A program made the position numbers and the translations under genes. The notes beneath the pieces are model-generated. The model worked only from the letters and a program-made list of their open reading frames with translations, was not told where the DNA came from and did not search any database. Below are positions 1 to 9,587 of a stretch of 64,000 bases of DNA, one piece after another (position 1 is the first letter of the stretch; every line of letters begins with the position of its first letter). The stretch covers positions 124,001-188,000 of the forward strand of contig DGLA01000012.1 in NCBI GenBank assembly GCA_002387205.1, given 5' to 3'. Source of the stretch: Stutzerimonas stutzeri. GTDB taxonomy: Bacteria; Pseudomonadota; Gammaproteobacteria; Pseudomonadales; Pseudomonadaceae.

Positions 1-600
1 GCGGGAGAAACCCTTCCAGTCGCGCTCGACGATGAACGCGGTGATGCCATGGGGGCCCTTGTCCAGGTCGGTCTTGGCATAAATCACGTAGGTGTTGGCG
101 TCCGGGCCGTTGGTGATCCAGGTCTTGCTGCCGTTGAGGACGAAGCGGTCGCCCTTGCGGTCCGCGCGCAGCTTCATCGATACCACGTCGGAACCGGCAT
201 TCGGCTCGCTCATTGCCAGTGCGCCGACGTGCTCGCCGGAGATCAGTTTGGGCAGGTATTTCGCTTTCTGTTCTGGCGTGCCATTGCGGTTGATCTGGTT
301 GACGCAGAGGTTGGAATGCGCGCCGTAGGACAACCCCACGGAGGCCGAACCGCGGCTGATTTCCTCGATGGCGATGACATGCGCCAGGTAACCCATGCCA
401 GCGCCGCCGTATTCCTCGTCTATGGTGATACCGAGCAGGCCCATGTCGCCGAACTTGCGCCACATGTCGCCGGGGAAGAGGTTGTCGCGGTCGATGGCTT
501 CGGCGCGGGGCGCCACTTCGTCGGCCACGAAACCGCGCACCTGGTCGCGGAGCATGTCGACGGTCTCGCCGAGAGCGAAGTTGAGGCCTGAATAGTTCAT
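1..600 (-). CDS. liuA: isovaleryl-CoA dehydrogenase, N-terminal part (cut by window edge)
   Basis: Flavin-dependent oxidation of isovaleryl-CoA to 3-methylcrotonyl-CoA in leucine and isovalerate breakdown is the family role. The 200 residues present begin MNYSGLNFALGETVDMLRDQ and include the acyl-CoA dehydrogenase signature MSEPNAGSDV and the stretch GSKTWITNGP, typical of the FAD-binding middle domain. The C-terminal half with the catalytic glutamate lies beyond the left edge. It is divergent from an acyl-CoA synthetase; in P. aeruginosa liuA is instead preceded by the regulator gene liuR, which is not found here. A 14-bp palindrome (740-753) lies in the shared promoter region. Acyl-CoA dehydrogenase is certain; the isovaleryl-specific assignment rests on overall resemblance to LiuA/IVD. 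Confidence 0.85.
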   Translation of the reverse strand, partial: MNYSGLNFALGETVDMLRDQVRGFVADEVAPRAEAIDRDNLFPGDMWRKFGDMGLLGITIDEEYGGAGMGYLAHVIAIEEISRGSASVGLSYGAHSNLCVNQINRNGTPEQKAKYLPKLISGEHVGALAMSEPNAGSDVVSMKLRADRKGDRFVLNGSKTWITNGPDANTYVIYAKTDLDKGPHGITAFIVERDWKGFSR

Positions 601-739
601 GTGCCACCTGTCTGTCTTGTAGTTGTTCTGTTCGACTGCCAGCCGAGGGAGAACGTCGACGCCCCCGATCAGCCTGTGTTTTCTGCGATCCAGCCCGGTT
701 CCTCGAAGCAGGATGCGGTGGGTTGTCACGCTGTTACCT

Positions 740-753
740 TTACGTTAACGTAA
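740..753. promoter_or_regulatory. palindromic operator, probable LiuR-type site
   Basis: TTACGTTAACGTAA is a perfect 14-bp palindrome made of two ACGT half-sites separated by TA, in the 232-bp gap between divergent liuA and the acyl-CoA synthetase. The 15-mer at 737-751, read on the minus strand, matches 13 of 15 bases of the site at 4679-4693 before the ABC importer. MerR-family LiuR regulators of branched-chain amino acid breakdown bind palindromes near liu genes; assignment to LiuR is inference. Confidence 0.6.
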
Positions 754-832
754 CCATGTCCCGAATGGCTGTCAACAGCGGAAAACCGGGCAGCAAGGCC
801 TCATAACAAACATAAGACTGAGGAATTTCGAC

Positions 833-2512
<1,680 letters not shown>

Positions 2513-2551
2513 CTGCCATCCCACCGTACCGGGTTTCTTGAGGAGCACAGC

Positions 2552-3145
2552 ATGACCCAGGCCATCAGTCGTTTTCCGCTGGTCGACAACCTCGACGAGC
2601 TGCCGTCCGATGTGCGCGAACGTATCGTCGCGGTGCAGGAGAAGGCCGGCTTCATACCTAACGTCTTTCTTATGTTGGCCCATCGACCTGATGAATTTCG
2701 CGCCTTCTTCGGCTATCACGATGCTTTGATGGAACGAGAATCCGCGAGCCTGACCAAGGCCGAGAAGGAGATGATCGTTGTGGCAGTGAGCGCTGATCAT
2801 GGTTGCCTGTATTGCGTGGTAGCCCATGGGGCGATTCTGCGGATCCTGGCCAAGGACCCGTTCATCTCTGATCAGATTGCGGTCAACTACCACACCGCGC
2901 CGATCGGCGAGCGCCAGCGGGTGATGCTGGATTTTGCGTTGAATGTGGCTGCTGAGCGAGGTGTGCTGGATGACACCTGGCAGGCGCGTTTGGAAGAAGT
3001 GGGCTTTACTCTCGACGACATCTGGGATATCGGGTCGATTGCGGCGCTGTTCGGCTTGTCAAACCGCCTGGTATCGATGGCGCGAACACCTCCCAACGAC
3101 GAGTTCTATTTGCTGGGCCGGGTGCCCAGGGCTGCCGCCAACTGA
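2552..3145 (+). CDS. AhpD-like peroxidase-related enzyme (carboxymuconolactone decarboxylase fold)
   Basis: 197 residues with the AhpD-type catalytic motif CLYCVVAH (CxxC followed by histidine at +4) near residues 89-96, matching the 'peroxidase-related enzyme' branch of the CMD family. Family members reduce peroxides or act as thiol-dependent redox proteins; the true substrate is unknown. GAGGAG stands 6 bases before the ATG. It lies 39 bases behind the acyl-CoA synthetase on the same strand and is probably co-transcribed with it. Such genes often accompany acyl-CoA dehydrogenases, whose oxidation chemistry can leak peroxide, but that link is inference. Confidence 0.8.
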   Translation: MTQAISRFPLVDNLDELPSDVRERIVAVQEKAGFIPNVFLMLAHRPDEFRAFFGYHDALMERESASLTKAEKEMIVVAVSADHGCLYCVVAHGAILRILAKDPFISDQIAVNYHTAPIGERQRVMLDFALNVAAERGVLDDTWQARLEEVGFTLDDIWDIGSIAALFGLSNRLVSMARTPPNDEFYLLGRVPRAAAN

Positions 3146-3160
3146 GCGGAAGCAGAAGAT

Positions 3161-3179
3161 TTACCGCACGCCGCGGTAA
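3161..3179. repeat. perfect inverted repeat before porin gene
   Basis: TTACCGC and GCGGTAA form 7-bp arms around ACGCC, 16 bases after the AhpD-like stop and about 65 bases before the porin start. There is no T-run, so it could be an mRNA stem separating the two genes or an operator for the porin. Confidence 0.4.
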
Positions 3180-3245
3180 TACGGGCCGGCTGTACAAGTC
3201 GGCCGGACAGCTGCATCAACCAAGACAATAACAAGAGAGATGACT

Positions 3246-4514
3246 ATGCACCTGAAACCCCTAAGCCGTTTCTTCGTCTTCAGCAGTCTGGCAGCCAGTG
3301 CGCTGGGTACCTCGACGATGGCGTCCGCCGCGTTTCTCGATGACAGCAAGGCTGGCGTCGAGCTGCGCAACTTCTACATGAACCGTGATTTCCGCCAGAG
3401 CGGTGCGCCTCAGTCCAAGGCCGAGGAATGGGCTCAGGGCTTCATTCTGAAGATCGAATCGGGTTACACCGAGGGTCCGGTGGGCTTTGGCCTGGACGCC
3501 ATCGGTCTGCTGGGGCTCAAGCTGGACTCCAGCTCGGATCGGGCCGGCACCGGGCTGCTCCAGCGTGACCGCAACGCACCCGGCCGAGCCCAGGATGACT
3601 ACGGGACAGCAGGCCTGACGGCCAAAGCTAAGATGTCCGATACCACTCTGCATGTCGGCACGCTGCAGCCAATCATTCCGGTTGTGATGCGCAACGACAG
3701 TCGCTTGCTGCCCAATGTCTATCGAGGAGCCTGGCTGCAGAGCAAGGAAGTCGATGGGCTTACGCTCGATGTGGGGATGCTCGACCGCATCAGCTATCGC
3801 GACTCTTCGGACTATGAGGAGATGACTGTATTCAATGGTGGCGCCAGGAACATCACGCTGGGTAGCAACGCTACCAGCGACGAGTTCCTGTTCGCCGGTG
3901 GCCGCTACCAGATAATGCCCGAGCTGACCGGCAGCTATTACTACGGTGGCCTGGACGGCATCTATAAGCAGCACAACATGCAACTGGTGCACGTCATGGC
4001 GCTTGGTGAGAGCCAGAGCTTCAAGACGGACCTGCGCTATGTGCGGTCCACCGATGATGGCGGCAGCAATGTTGACAACAACGCCTTCGGAGCACTGTTC
4101 ACCTACAAGCTCGGTGGTCACGGCTTCACCGGGGGTTATCAGAAAATGAGCGGCGACACTGGCTTCGCGTATGTCAGTGGCGGCGACAACATGCTGATCA
4201 ATCTCTTGCAGATCAATGACTTCGGCAACGAAGACGAGAAATCGTGGCAGGTCCGCTATGACTACGATTTTGCCGCGATGGGCATACCCGGACTGAGCCT
4301 AATGACCCGTTATGTCAGTGGCGACAACGTCAACCTGGCCGCTGGTGGGGAGGGCGAGGAATGGGAGCGCGATACCGATATCGCCTATGTCGTGCAGCAA
4401 GGGCCGCTGAAGAACCTGGGATTGAAAGTCCGCAACGCGACGGTGCGTAGCAACTTCGGGCCAGACATGAACGAAACCCGGGTCATCCTCAGCTACTCCC
4501 TGGCGCTGTGGTAA
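3246..4514 (+). CDS. OprD-family outer membrane porin
   Basis: 422 residues with a signal peptide (hydrophobic FFVFSSLAASALGTSTMASA, cleavage probably after ASA) followed by the OprD-like start of the mature protein, with LRNFYMNRDF and later EEWAQGFILKIESGYTEG. The rest is beta-strand-like and ends in an aromatic-rich strand (LSYSLALW), as outer membrane barrels do. OprD porins admit small acids, amino acids or peptides. The second ATG (3246) is preferred over 3240 because AAGAGAG sits about 6 bases before it. It lies between an acyl-CoA synthetase and a solute importer, so it likely admits the same substrate. A strong terminator follows. Confidence 0.9.
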   Translation: MHLKPLSRFFVFSSLAASALGTSTMASAAFLDDSKAGVELRNFYMNRDFRQSGAPQSKAEEWAQGFILKIESGYTEGPVGFGLDAIGLLGLKLDSSSDRAGTGLLQRDRNAPGRAQDDYGTAGLTAKAKMSDTTLHVGTLQPIIPVVMRNDSRLLPNVYRGAWLQSKEVDGLTLDVGMLDRISYRDSSDYEEMTVFNGGARNITLGSNATSDEFLFAGGRYQIMPELTGSYYYGGLDGIYKQHNMQLVHVMALGESQSFKTDLRYVRSTDDGGSNVDNNAFGALFTYKLGGHGFTGGYQKMSGDTGFAYVSGGDNMLINLLQINDFGNEDEKSWQVRYDYDFAAMGIPGLSLMTRYVSGDNVNLAAGGEGEEWERDTDIAYVVQQGPLKNLGLKVRNATVRSNFGPDMNETRVILSYSLALW

Positions 4515-4557
4515 CCACTGCCGGAACACACTGAGACAGCTCCTCGTTGATCCCTTT

Positions 4558-4581
4558 CCGGGCCTCCGGGCCCGGTTTTTT
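4558..4581 (+). terminator. rho-independent terminator after porin
   Basis: CCGGGCC and GGCCCGG pair around TCCG and are followed by six to seven T. It lies 44 bases after the porin stop and separates this transcript from the ABC importer operon. Confidence 0.9.
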
Positions 4582-4678
4582 CCATGAAGTCCAATCGCAC
4601 CAAGGCATTGCTGAGGTACCTGCCGGGTCAGTCATGCGTTTGAAAACGAGGCTTGCCTCGTGTTGCAAACGCTTGTTA

Positions 4679-4693
4679 TCGTTTACGTAAAGG
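4679..4693. promoter_or_regulatory. second probable LiuR-type operator
   Basis: This 15-mer contains the perfect palindrome TTTACGTAAA (4682-4691) and matches the reverse complement of 737-751 at 13 of 15 positions, including ACGTAAAGG. It stands 58 bases before the importer's first start codon, where a promoter-proximal regulator would bind. Confidence 0.55.
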
Positions 4694-4750
4694 TCACCCA
4701 ACGACCTGCGCCATTAACCAACAAGAATAATCAAGGTTAGAGGGCATCCC

Positions 4751-5524
4751 ATGGAACCAGAGTTCGTGCTGGAAACGCGCGGCCTGACCAAGGAATTTCG
4801 CGGCTTCACCGCGGTGGATTCCGTCGATCTACGTGTACAGAAAGGACACATCCATGCCTTGATCGGCCCCAACGGTGCCGGCAAGACCACGGTATTCAAT
4901 CTCCTTACCAAATTCCTCACGCCCACGCGTGGCGAAATCCTCTATCGCGGCAAAGCCATCACGGCGATGAAGGCGAACCAGATCGCGCGTCTCGGCCTGG
5001 TTCGCTCGTTCCAGATCTCTGCTGTGTTCGGTCATATGAGCGTGCTGGAAAACGTGCGCGTCGCACTCCAACAGAAACTGGGCAATTCGTTCCACTTCTG
5101 GAAGTCGGAGCGCACCCTGCGGGAACTCGATGAGCGTGCCCTGCAGCTACTCGCCGAGGTCGAGCTGGAGAGTTATGCCCAGACGCTCGCCATAGAATTG
5201 CCTTACGGGCGCAAGCGCGCGCTGGAACTGGCTACGACTCTCGCGCTGGACCCCGTAGTGCTGCTGCTCGACGAGCCGACCCAGGGCATGGGCGGCGAGG
5301 ACGTCGACATGGTCGTGGCGCTGGTACGGCGCGCGGCGGAAAATCGAACGGTGCTGATGGTCGAACACAACCTCAGCGTCGTCAGCCGCCTCTGCGATCG
5401 AATTACCGTTCTGGCGCGCGGCTCCGTTCTGGCCGAGGGCGACTATGACAGCGTTTCGGCCAACCCTGAAGTGCGCGAGGCCTACATGGGCAGCGAAGCC
5501 GATGCAGAGGAGGCTCACGCATGA
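4751..5524 (+). CDS. ABC transporter ATPase, LivG-like
   Basis: 257 residues. Walker A GPNGAGKTT at 39-47 (Lys45), the atypical signature LPYGRKRALE usual for LivG-type ATPases, and Walker B VVLLLDEPTQGM with Asp174-Glu175. The C-terminal LivG-like extension ends in EAYMGSEADAEEAHA. It powers uptake through the hydrophobic amino acid/amide importer family. First gene of a five-gene operon; the next ATPase start overlaps its stop by 4 bases (ATGA). The operator-like site at 4679-4693 lies just upstream. The substrate may be a branched or amide-type acid rather than an amino acid, given the acyl-CoA neighbours; that is inference. Confidence 0.9.
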   Translation: MEPEFVLETRGLTKEFRGFTAVDSVDLRVQKGHIHALIGPNGAGKTTVFNLLTKFLTPTRGEILYRGKAITAMKANQIARLGLVRSFQISAVFGHMSVLENVRVALQQKLGNSFHFWKSERTLRELDERALQLLAEVELESYAQTLAIELPYGRKRALELATTLALDPVVLLLDEPTQGMGGEDVDMVVALVRRAAENRTVLMVEHNLSVVSRLCDRITVLARGSVLAEGDYDSVSANPEVREAYMGSEADAEEAHA

Positions 5525-6237
5525 CGCCCATGGCCGATCGTGATCAGTTGCGGGTCGATGACCTGCATGCCTTTTATGGCGAGTCCCACATTTTGCATGG
5601 CGTCGACATGGTGGTCGGCCGTGGCGAGCTGGTCACGCTGCTCGGGCGCAACGGCTCAGGCCGCAGCACCACACTGCGGGCAATCATGAACATGGTGGGT
5701 CGACGCACAGGCTCCATCATCGTCAACGGCAACGAAACCATGGGCATACCTGCCCACCAGATTCCCAGGCTCGGCGTCGGCTATTGCCCTGAAGAGCGCG
5801 GCATCTTTTCTAGCCTCAACGTCGAGGAAAATCTGCTGCTACCCCCAACCGTGCGCAGCGGCGGGATGGGCCTGGACGAAATCTACGAGATGTTCCCCAA
5901 CCTCTATGAGCGGCGCTTCAGCCAGGGCACCCGGCTGTCTGGCGGCGAGCAGCAGATGCTGGCGATGGCGCGGATCCTTCGCACCGGCGCCAACCTCCTG
6001 TTGCTCGATGAAATCACGGAAGGGCTGGCCCCGGTGATCGTCCAGAAGCTTGCCGAAGTGTTGATCAAGCTGAAGAAACGCGGGCTGACCATCGTCCTGG
6101 TCGAGCAGAACTTCCGCTTTGCCGCACCCCTGGCTGACCGTCACTACGTGATGGAGCACGGGCAGATCATCGAAGAGATCCATGCGGTCGATCTGGATTC
6201 GAAAAAGGAATTCCTGAATAGCTGTCTCGGGGTCTGA
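5521..6237 (+). CDS. ABC transporter ATPase, LivF-like, with Arg in Walker A
   Basis: 238 residues, LivF size. The Walker A reads GRNGSGRST at 42-50, so Arg48 replaces the normally invariant lysine. The signature LSGGEQQ, Walker B ANLLLLDEITEGLAP and the H-loop region VEQN are intact. The reading frame and flanks are clean, so this is not a sequence error that breaks the gene. Arg-for-Lys variants are, as I recall, seen in some LivF-like proteins, so the ATPase may remain active or may rely on its LivG partner. Start overlaps the previous stop (ATGA), implying translational coupling. Met4 is an alternative start. Confidence 0.88.
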   Translation: MTPMADRDQLRVDDLHAFYGESHILHGVDMVVGRGELVTLLGRNGSGRSTTLRAIMNMVGRRTGSIIVNGNETMGIPAHQIPRLGVGYCPEERGIFSSLNVEENLLLPPTVRSGGMGLDEIYEMFPNLYERRFSQGTRLSGGEQQMLAMARILRTGANLLLLDEITEGLAPVIVQKLAEVLIKLKKRGLTIVLVEQNFRFAAPLADRHYVMEHGQIIEEIHAVDLDSKKEFLNSCLGV

Positions 6238-6318
6238 AGCCCGGTCAGAAGGACCTGCCGGTCTGCAGTACACCGGCATTTCATCAACCACCAACAAAAA
6301 CAACCACAGTGGGTGAAT

Positions 6319-7536
6319 ATGAAATCTCTACGGAAAACCGCAGCCGCCGCGCTCGTGTCCAGCGTCATCATGGGTGCCGCACAGGCCGAGATCAGCAATG
6401 ACGAAATCCGAATCGGGTACCTGGCCGATATGTCAGGAACCTACCGTGACCTGTCCGGCCCCGGCGGGCTGGAAGCCCTGCAAATGGCGATCGAGGATTT
6501 CGGCGGCACGGTCAACGGCAAGAAGATCGTTACCTTCAATGCCGATGATCTGAACAAGCCCGACGTCGGTGCCAACACGGTTCGCCAGTGGATCGACGAG
6601 CGCAACGTCGACATGGTGACCGGTATGGTCGCAAGCTCCGTGGTCCTCGCGGCCGCCAAGGTAGTGGAGCAGGGCGGTAAGCTCGCGCTCATCTCCGGTG
6701 CAGCGGCCTCGAGCATCACCAACGAGTACTGCGCGCCCAGCCATATCCACTGGACCTACGACACCTTCGCTCTGGCAAACGGCACCGCCAACGCCGTGCT
6801 CAAGGATGGCGGCAAGAGCTGGTTCATCCTCACTGCCGACTACGCGTTCGGCCACGCCATGGAAAACGACATCAAGAAGGTCGTCGAAGCCGAAGGCGGC
6901 AGCGTGGTCGGCACGGTGCGCCATCCGTTCCCGAGCAGCGATTTCTCGTCCTACATCCTTCAGGCTCAGGGCTCGGGCGCTGACGTGGTCGCGCTGGCCA
7001 ACGCCGGCGCAGACACTGTGAACTCGCTGAAGACCGCGAGTGAATTCGGCGTCACCCAGTCCGGGCAGAAGCTTGCCGGCATGGTGGTTTTCCTGAACGA
7101 CATCCATGCCATGGGGCTGGACGTCACCCAGGGGCTGATGCTGACCACCGGTTGGTACTGGGACATGAACGAGGAAACCCGCGCCTGGGCCAAGCGGTAC
7201 CAGGACCGCGTCGGCCGCATGCCGGGCATGGTGCCCGCCGGCATCTACTCGGCGACCATGCACTATCTCAACGCCGTGAAGGAAACGGGCAGCGACGACG
7301 CCCAGGTCGTTCGCGCGCAAATGGCCAAGACACCGGTCAACGACATGTTTGCCAAGAACGGCAAGATCCGCGAGGACGGCCGCATGGTGCACGACATGTA
7401 TCTGGTCCAGGTCAAGACACCGGAAGAATCCAAGGGCGAATGGGATCTGTACAAGATCGTCAGCACCATTCCAGGCGATGAGGCCTTCCGCCCCATCGGT
7501 GAGAGCCAGTGCCAGCAGATGGCTCCGAAGGGCTGA
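6319..7536 (+). CDS. ABC transporter periplasmic binding protein, Leu/Ile/Val-type fold
   Basis: 405 residues. Signal peptide MKSLRKTAAAALVSSVIMGA with cleavage after AQA, then IRIGYLADMSGTYRDLSGPG, the characteristic start of type I (Peripla_BP_6) binding proteins. It captures the solute in the periplasm and gives it to the permease encoded just downstream. GTG at 6313 is an alternative start but has no ribosome site; the ATG at 6319 gives the classic signal peptide. A stable stem-loop at 7555-7587 follows the stop. Two well-spaced cysteines (in NEYCAPS and ESQCQQ) may form a disulfide. Ligand unknown. Confidence 0.9.
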   Translation: MKSLRKTAAAALVSSVIMGAAQAEISNDEIRIGYLADMSGTYRDLSGPGGLEALQMAIEDFGGTVNGKKIVTFNADDLNKPDVGANTVRQWIDERNVDMVTGMVASSVVLAAAKVVEQGGKLALISGAAASSITNEYCAPSHIHWTYDTFALANGTANAVLKDGGKSWFILTADYAFGHAMENDIKKVVEAEGGSVVGTVRHPFPSSDFSSYILQAQGSGADVVALANAGADTVNSLKTASEFGVTQSGQKLAGMVVFLNDIHAMGLDVTQGLMLTTGWYWDMNEETRAWAKRYQDRVGRMPGMVPAGIYSATMHYLNAVKETGSDDAQVVRAQMAKTPVNDMFAKNGKIREDGRMVHDMYLVQVKTPEESKGEWDLYKIVSTIPGDEAFRPIGESQCQQMAPKG

Positions 7537-7554
7537 CCACACTGGCGTACCGCT

Positions 7555-7587
7555 ACCCGGTCAGCAGTGATGTTGCTCTGGCCGGGT
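7555..7587 (+). repeat. intercistronic stem-loop after binding-protein gene
   Basis: ACCCGGTCAG pairs with CTGGCCGGGT (10 bp with one G-T pair) around a 13-base loop, 18 bases after the binding-protein stop and 28 bases before the next start. It has no T-run. Such stems commonly protect upstream mRNA so that binding protein is made in excess over permease. Confidence 0.55.
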
Positions 7588-7614
7588 GTTCCGGAATCCT
7601 TTGGGTAGTGAATC

Positions 7615-8502
7615 ATGACTCTCGTATTCGGCGTTCCCCTGAGCGTACTGTTCGGGCAGCTGCTGCTCGGCCTGATCAATGGGTCGTTCTATGCGCTGCT
7701 GAGCCTTGGCCTGGCGATCATCTTCGGCTTGCTGCGCATCATCAATTTCGCCCACGGCGCGCAATACATGCTCGGCGCCTTTGCTGCCTTCATTGGTTTG
7801 AATTACCTGGGCGTCAATTACTGGATGGCATTGCTGCTGTCGCCGCTGCTGATCGGCCTGCTGGGCATGGGCATCGAGCGCGGCCTCCTGCGTCGTATCG
7901 CCGGGGAGGATCATCTGTACGGCCTGCTACTGACCTTCGGGCTGGCGCTGATCGTCGAGGGCAGCTTCGTCAAGTTGTTCGGTGTGTCCGGGTCCCCTTA
8001 TCCCATGCCTGAGCTGCTCAAGGGCGGGCATAACCTGGGCTTCATGTTCCTGCCGACCTATCGCGGCTGGGTGATCGTCGCGGCGCTGACGGTGTGCTTC
8101 GCGACCTGGTACATGATTGAACGGACCCGGCTGGGATCGTACCTGCGCGCCGGCACGGAGAACCCGAAGCTGATGCAGGCGTTCGGTATCAACGTTCCGC
8201 TGCTGGTCACGCTGACCTACGGCTATGGCGTTGCACTGGCCGCGTTTGCTGGCGTGCTTGCCGCGCCTATCTACGCCGTCACGCCTGGGATGGGCTCGAA
8301 TCTGCTGATCGTGGTTTTTGCCGTCGTGGTGATCGGCGGGATGGGCTCGATCATGGGCGCGATTGTCACCGGCCTTGCGATGGGGCTGATCGAAGGGCTC
8401 ACCAAGGTGTTCTATCCGGAGGCGGCCAACACGGTGATCTTCGTGATCATGGTGCTGGTACTGCTGTTGCGGCCGGCCGGTCTGTTCGGAAAGGAGGCAT
8501 GA
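7615..8502 (+). CDS. ABC transporter permease, LivH-like
   Basis: 295 residues, almost wholly membrane segments (about eight), with the LivH-type N-terminal pattern LLLGLINGSFYALLSLGLAIIFG and the conserved INFAHG loop near residue 44. It forms half of the inner-membrane channel of the importer. The ribosome site before the ATG is weak, consistent with lower expression after the stem-loop. The next permease gene overlaps its end. Confidence 0.92.
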   Translation: MTLVFGVPLSVLFGQLLLGLINGSFYALLSLGLAIIFGLLRIINFAHGAQYMLGAFAAFIGLNYLGVNYWMALLLSPLLIGLLGMGIERGLLRRIAGEDHLYGLLLTFGLALIVEGSFVKLFGVSGSPYPMPELLKGGHNLGFMFLPTYRGWVIVAALTVCFATWYMIERTRLGSYLRAGTENPKLMQAFGINVPLLVTLTYGYGVALAAFAGVLAAPIYAVTPGMGSNLLIVVFAVVVIGGMGSIMGAIVTGLAMGLIEGLTKVFYPEAANTVIFVIMVLVLLLRPAGLFGKEA

Positions 8503-8504
8503 AC

Positions 8505-9530
8505 ATGTCGACTCGAGAAAGCGTTCAAGCGTCTCCCATGCAGGCATCGGCCATACAGGTCAGGGCCAATGCCGAACGCGAGCGCCGCCGGGCGGCGCGG
8601 CGACGGCAGCATCTGTTCTACCTGGCGCTGTTGGGCGTGGCGATGGTGGCGCCGCTGATGGTGTACCCGGTGTTCCTGATGAAGCTGCTGTGCTTCGCCC
8701 TGTTCGCCTGTGCGTTCAATCTGCTGCTGGGGTACGCTGGGTTGCTGTCGTTCGGGCATGCGGCATTCTTCGCCTGTGGCGGCTATATCACCGGCTATAT
8801 GTTGAGTACCTATACGGGCCTGAGCACCGAGCTAGGCATCGTCGCCGGTACATTGGCTTCGACTGTGCTGGGGTTTGTCTTCGGCTTGCTGGCGATTCGC
8901 AGGCAAGGCATCTACTTCGCGATGATCACCCTCGCACTGGCGCAGATGGTGTTCTTCGTCTTCGTCCAGGCGCCGTTCACCGGCGGCGAAAACGGCATGC
9001 AGGGCGTACCGCGAGGGCACCTGTTCGGTCTGTTCGACATGCAGAACAACATGTCCCTGTATTACTTCGTGCTCGCTGTGTTCGTGTTGGGTTTCGTGAT
9101 CATCCAACGAACGATTCATTCGCCCTATGGACAGGTGCTTAAGGCGATTCGCGAGAACGAGCCGCGGGCTATCTCGCTGGGCTACAACGTCGACGCGCAC
9201 AAACTGTTGGCGTTCGTGATTTCCGCCGCGCTGACAGGGTTGGCCGGCTCTACGAAGACGGTGGTGTTTCAGCTCGCGTCGCTGACCGACGCCCACTGGC
9301 ACATGTCCGGTGAGGTGATCCTGATGACGTTGCTTGGCGGCGTTGGCACCATCCTCGGCCCGGTCGTGGGTGCGACGGTCGTGGTCACGCTGCAGAGCTC
9401 GCTCTCCAACGGCCCGCTGGGCGAATGGGTGCATGTGATCCTCGGGGTGATCTTTGTGCTCTGCGTGCTGCTGTTTCGCTCGGGAATCGTGGGATGGGTG
9501 GAGCGATTGGTCAGGCGGAATTTCAAGTAA
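8505..9530 (+). CDS. ABC transporter permease, LivM-like
   Basis: 341 residues. A basic N-terminus (ERERRRAARRRQH) precedes about nine membrane segments; the LivM signature LLLGYAGLLSFGHAAFF is present near residues 70-86. Two starts are possible: 8499 overlaps the LivH stop but has GGAGG only one base away, while ATG 8505 has GGAGG at 7 bases, so 8505 is chosen. It pairs with LivH to form the channel. It ends the importer operon; a repeat-rich 57-base gap separates it from a convergent crotonase gene. Confidence 0.92.
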   Translation: MSTRESVQASPMQASAIQVRANAERERRRAARRRQHLFYLALLGVAMVAPLMVYPVFLMKLLCFALFACAFNLLLGYAGLLSFGHAAFFACGGYITGYMLSTYTGLSTELGIVAGTLASTVLGFVFGLLAIRRQGIYFAMITLALAQMVFFVFVQAPFTGGENGMQGVPRGHLFGLFDMQNNMSLYYFVLAVFVLGFVIIQRTIHSPYGQVLKAIRENEPRAISLGYNVDAHKLLAFVISAALTGLAGSTKTVVFQLASLTDAHWHMSGEVILMTLLGGVGTILGPVVGATVVVTLQSSLSNGPLGEWVHVILGVIFVLCVLLFRSGIVGWVERLVRRNFK

Positions 9531-9535
9531 AAAAG

Positions 9536-9580
9536 CAGCTGGAAGCTCGAAGCCGGAAGTCAAAGCTTCAGGCTTCAGGC
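9536..9580. repeat. GAAGC-rich inverted/tandem repeat between convergent genes
   Basis: AGCTGGAAGCT on the left and AAGCTTCAG on the right are near inverted copies, and GCTTCAGGCTTCAGG is a tandem 7-mer. It lies between the convergent LivM and crotonase genes and resembles the dispersed GAAGC-type intergenic repeats of Pseudomonas; it may act as a bidirectional mRNA end. Confidence 0.4.
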
Positions 9581-9587
9581 GGCGTGG

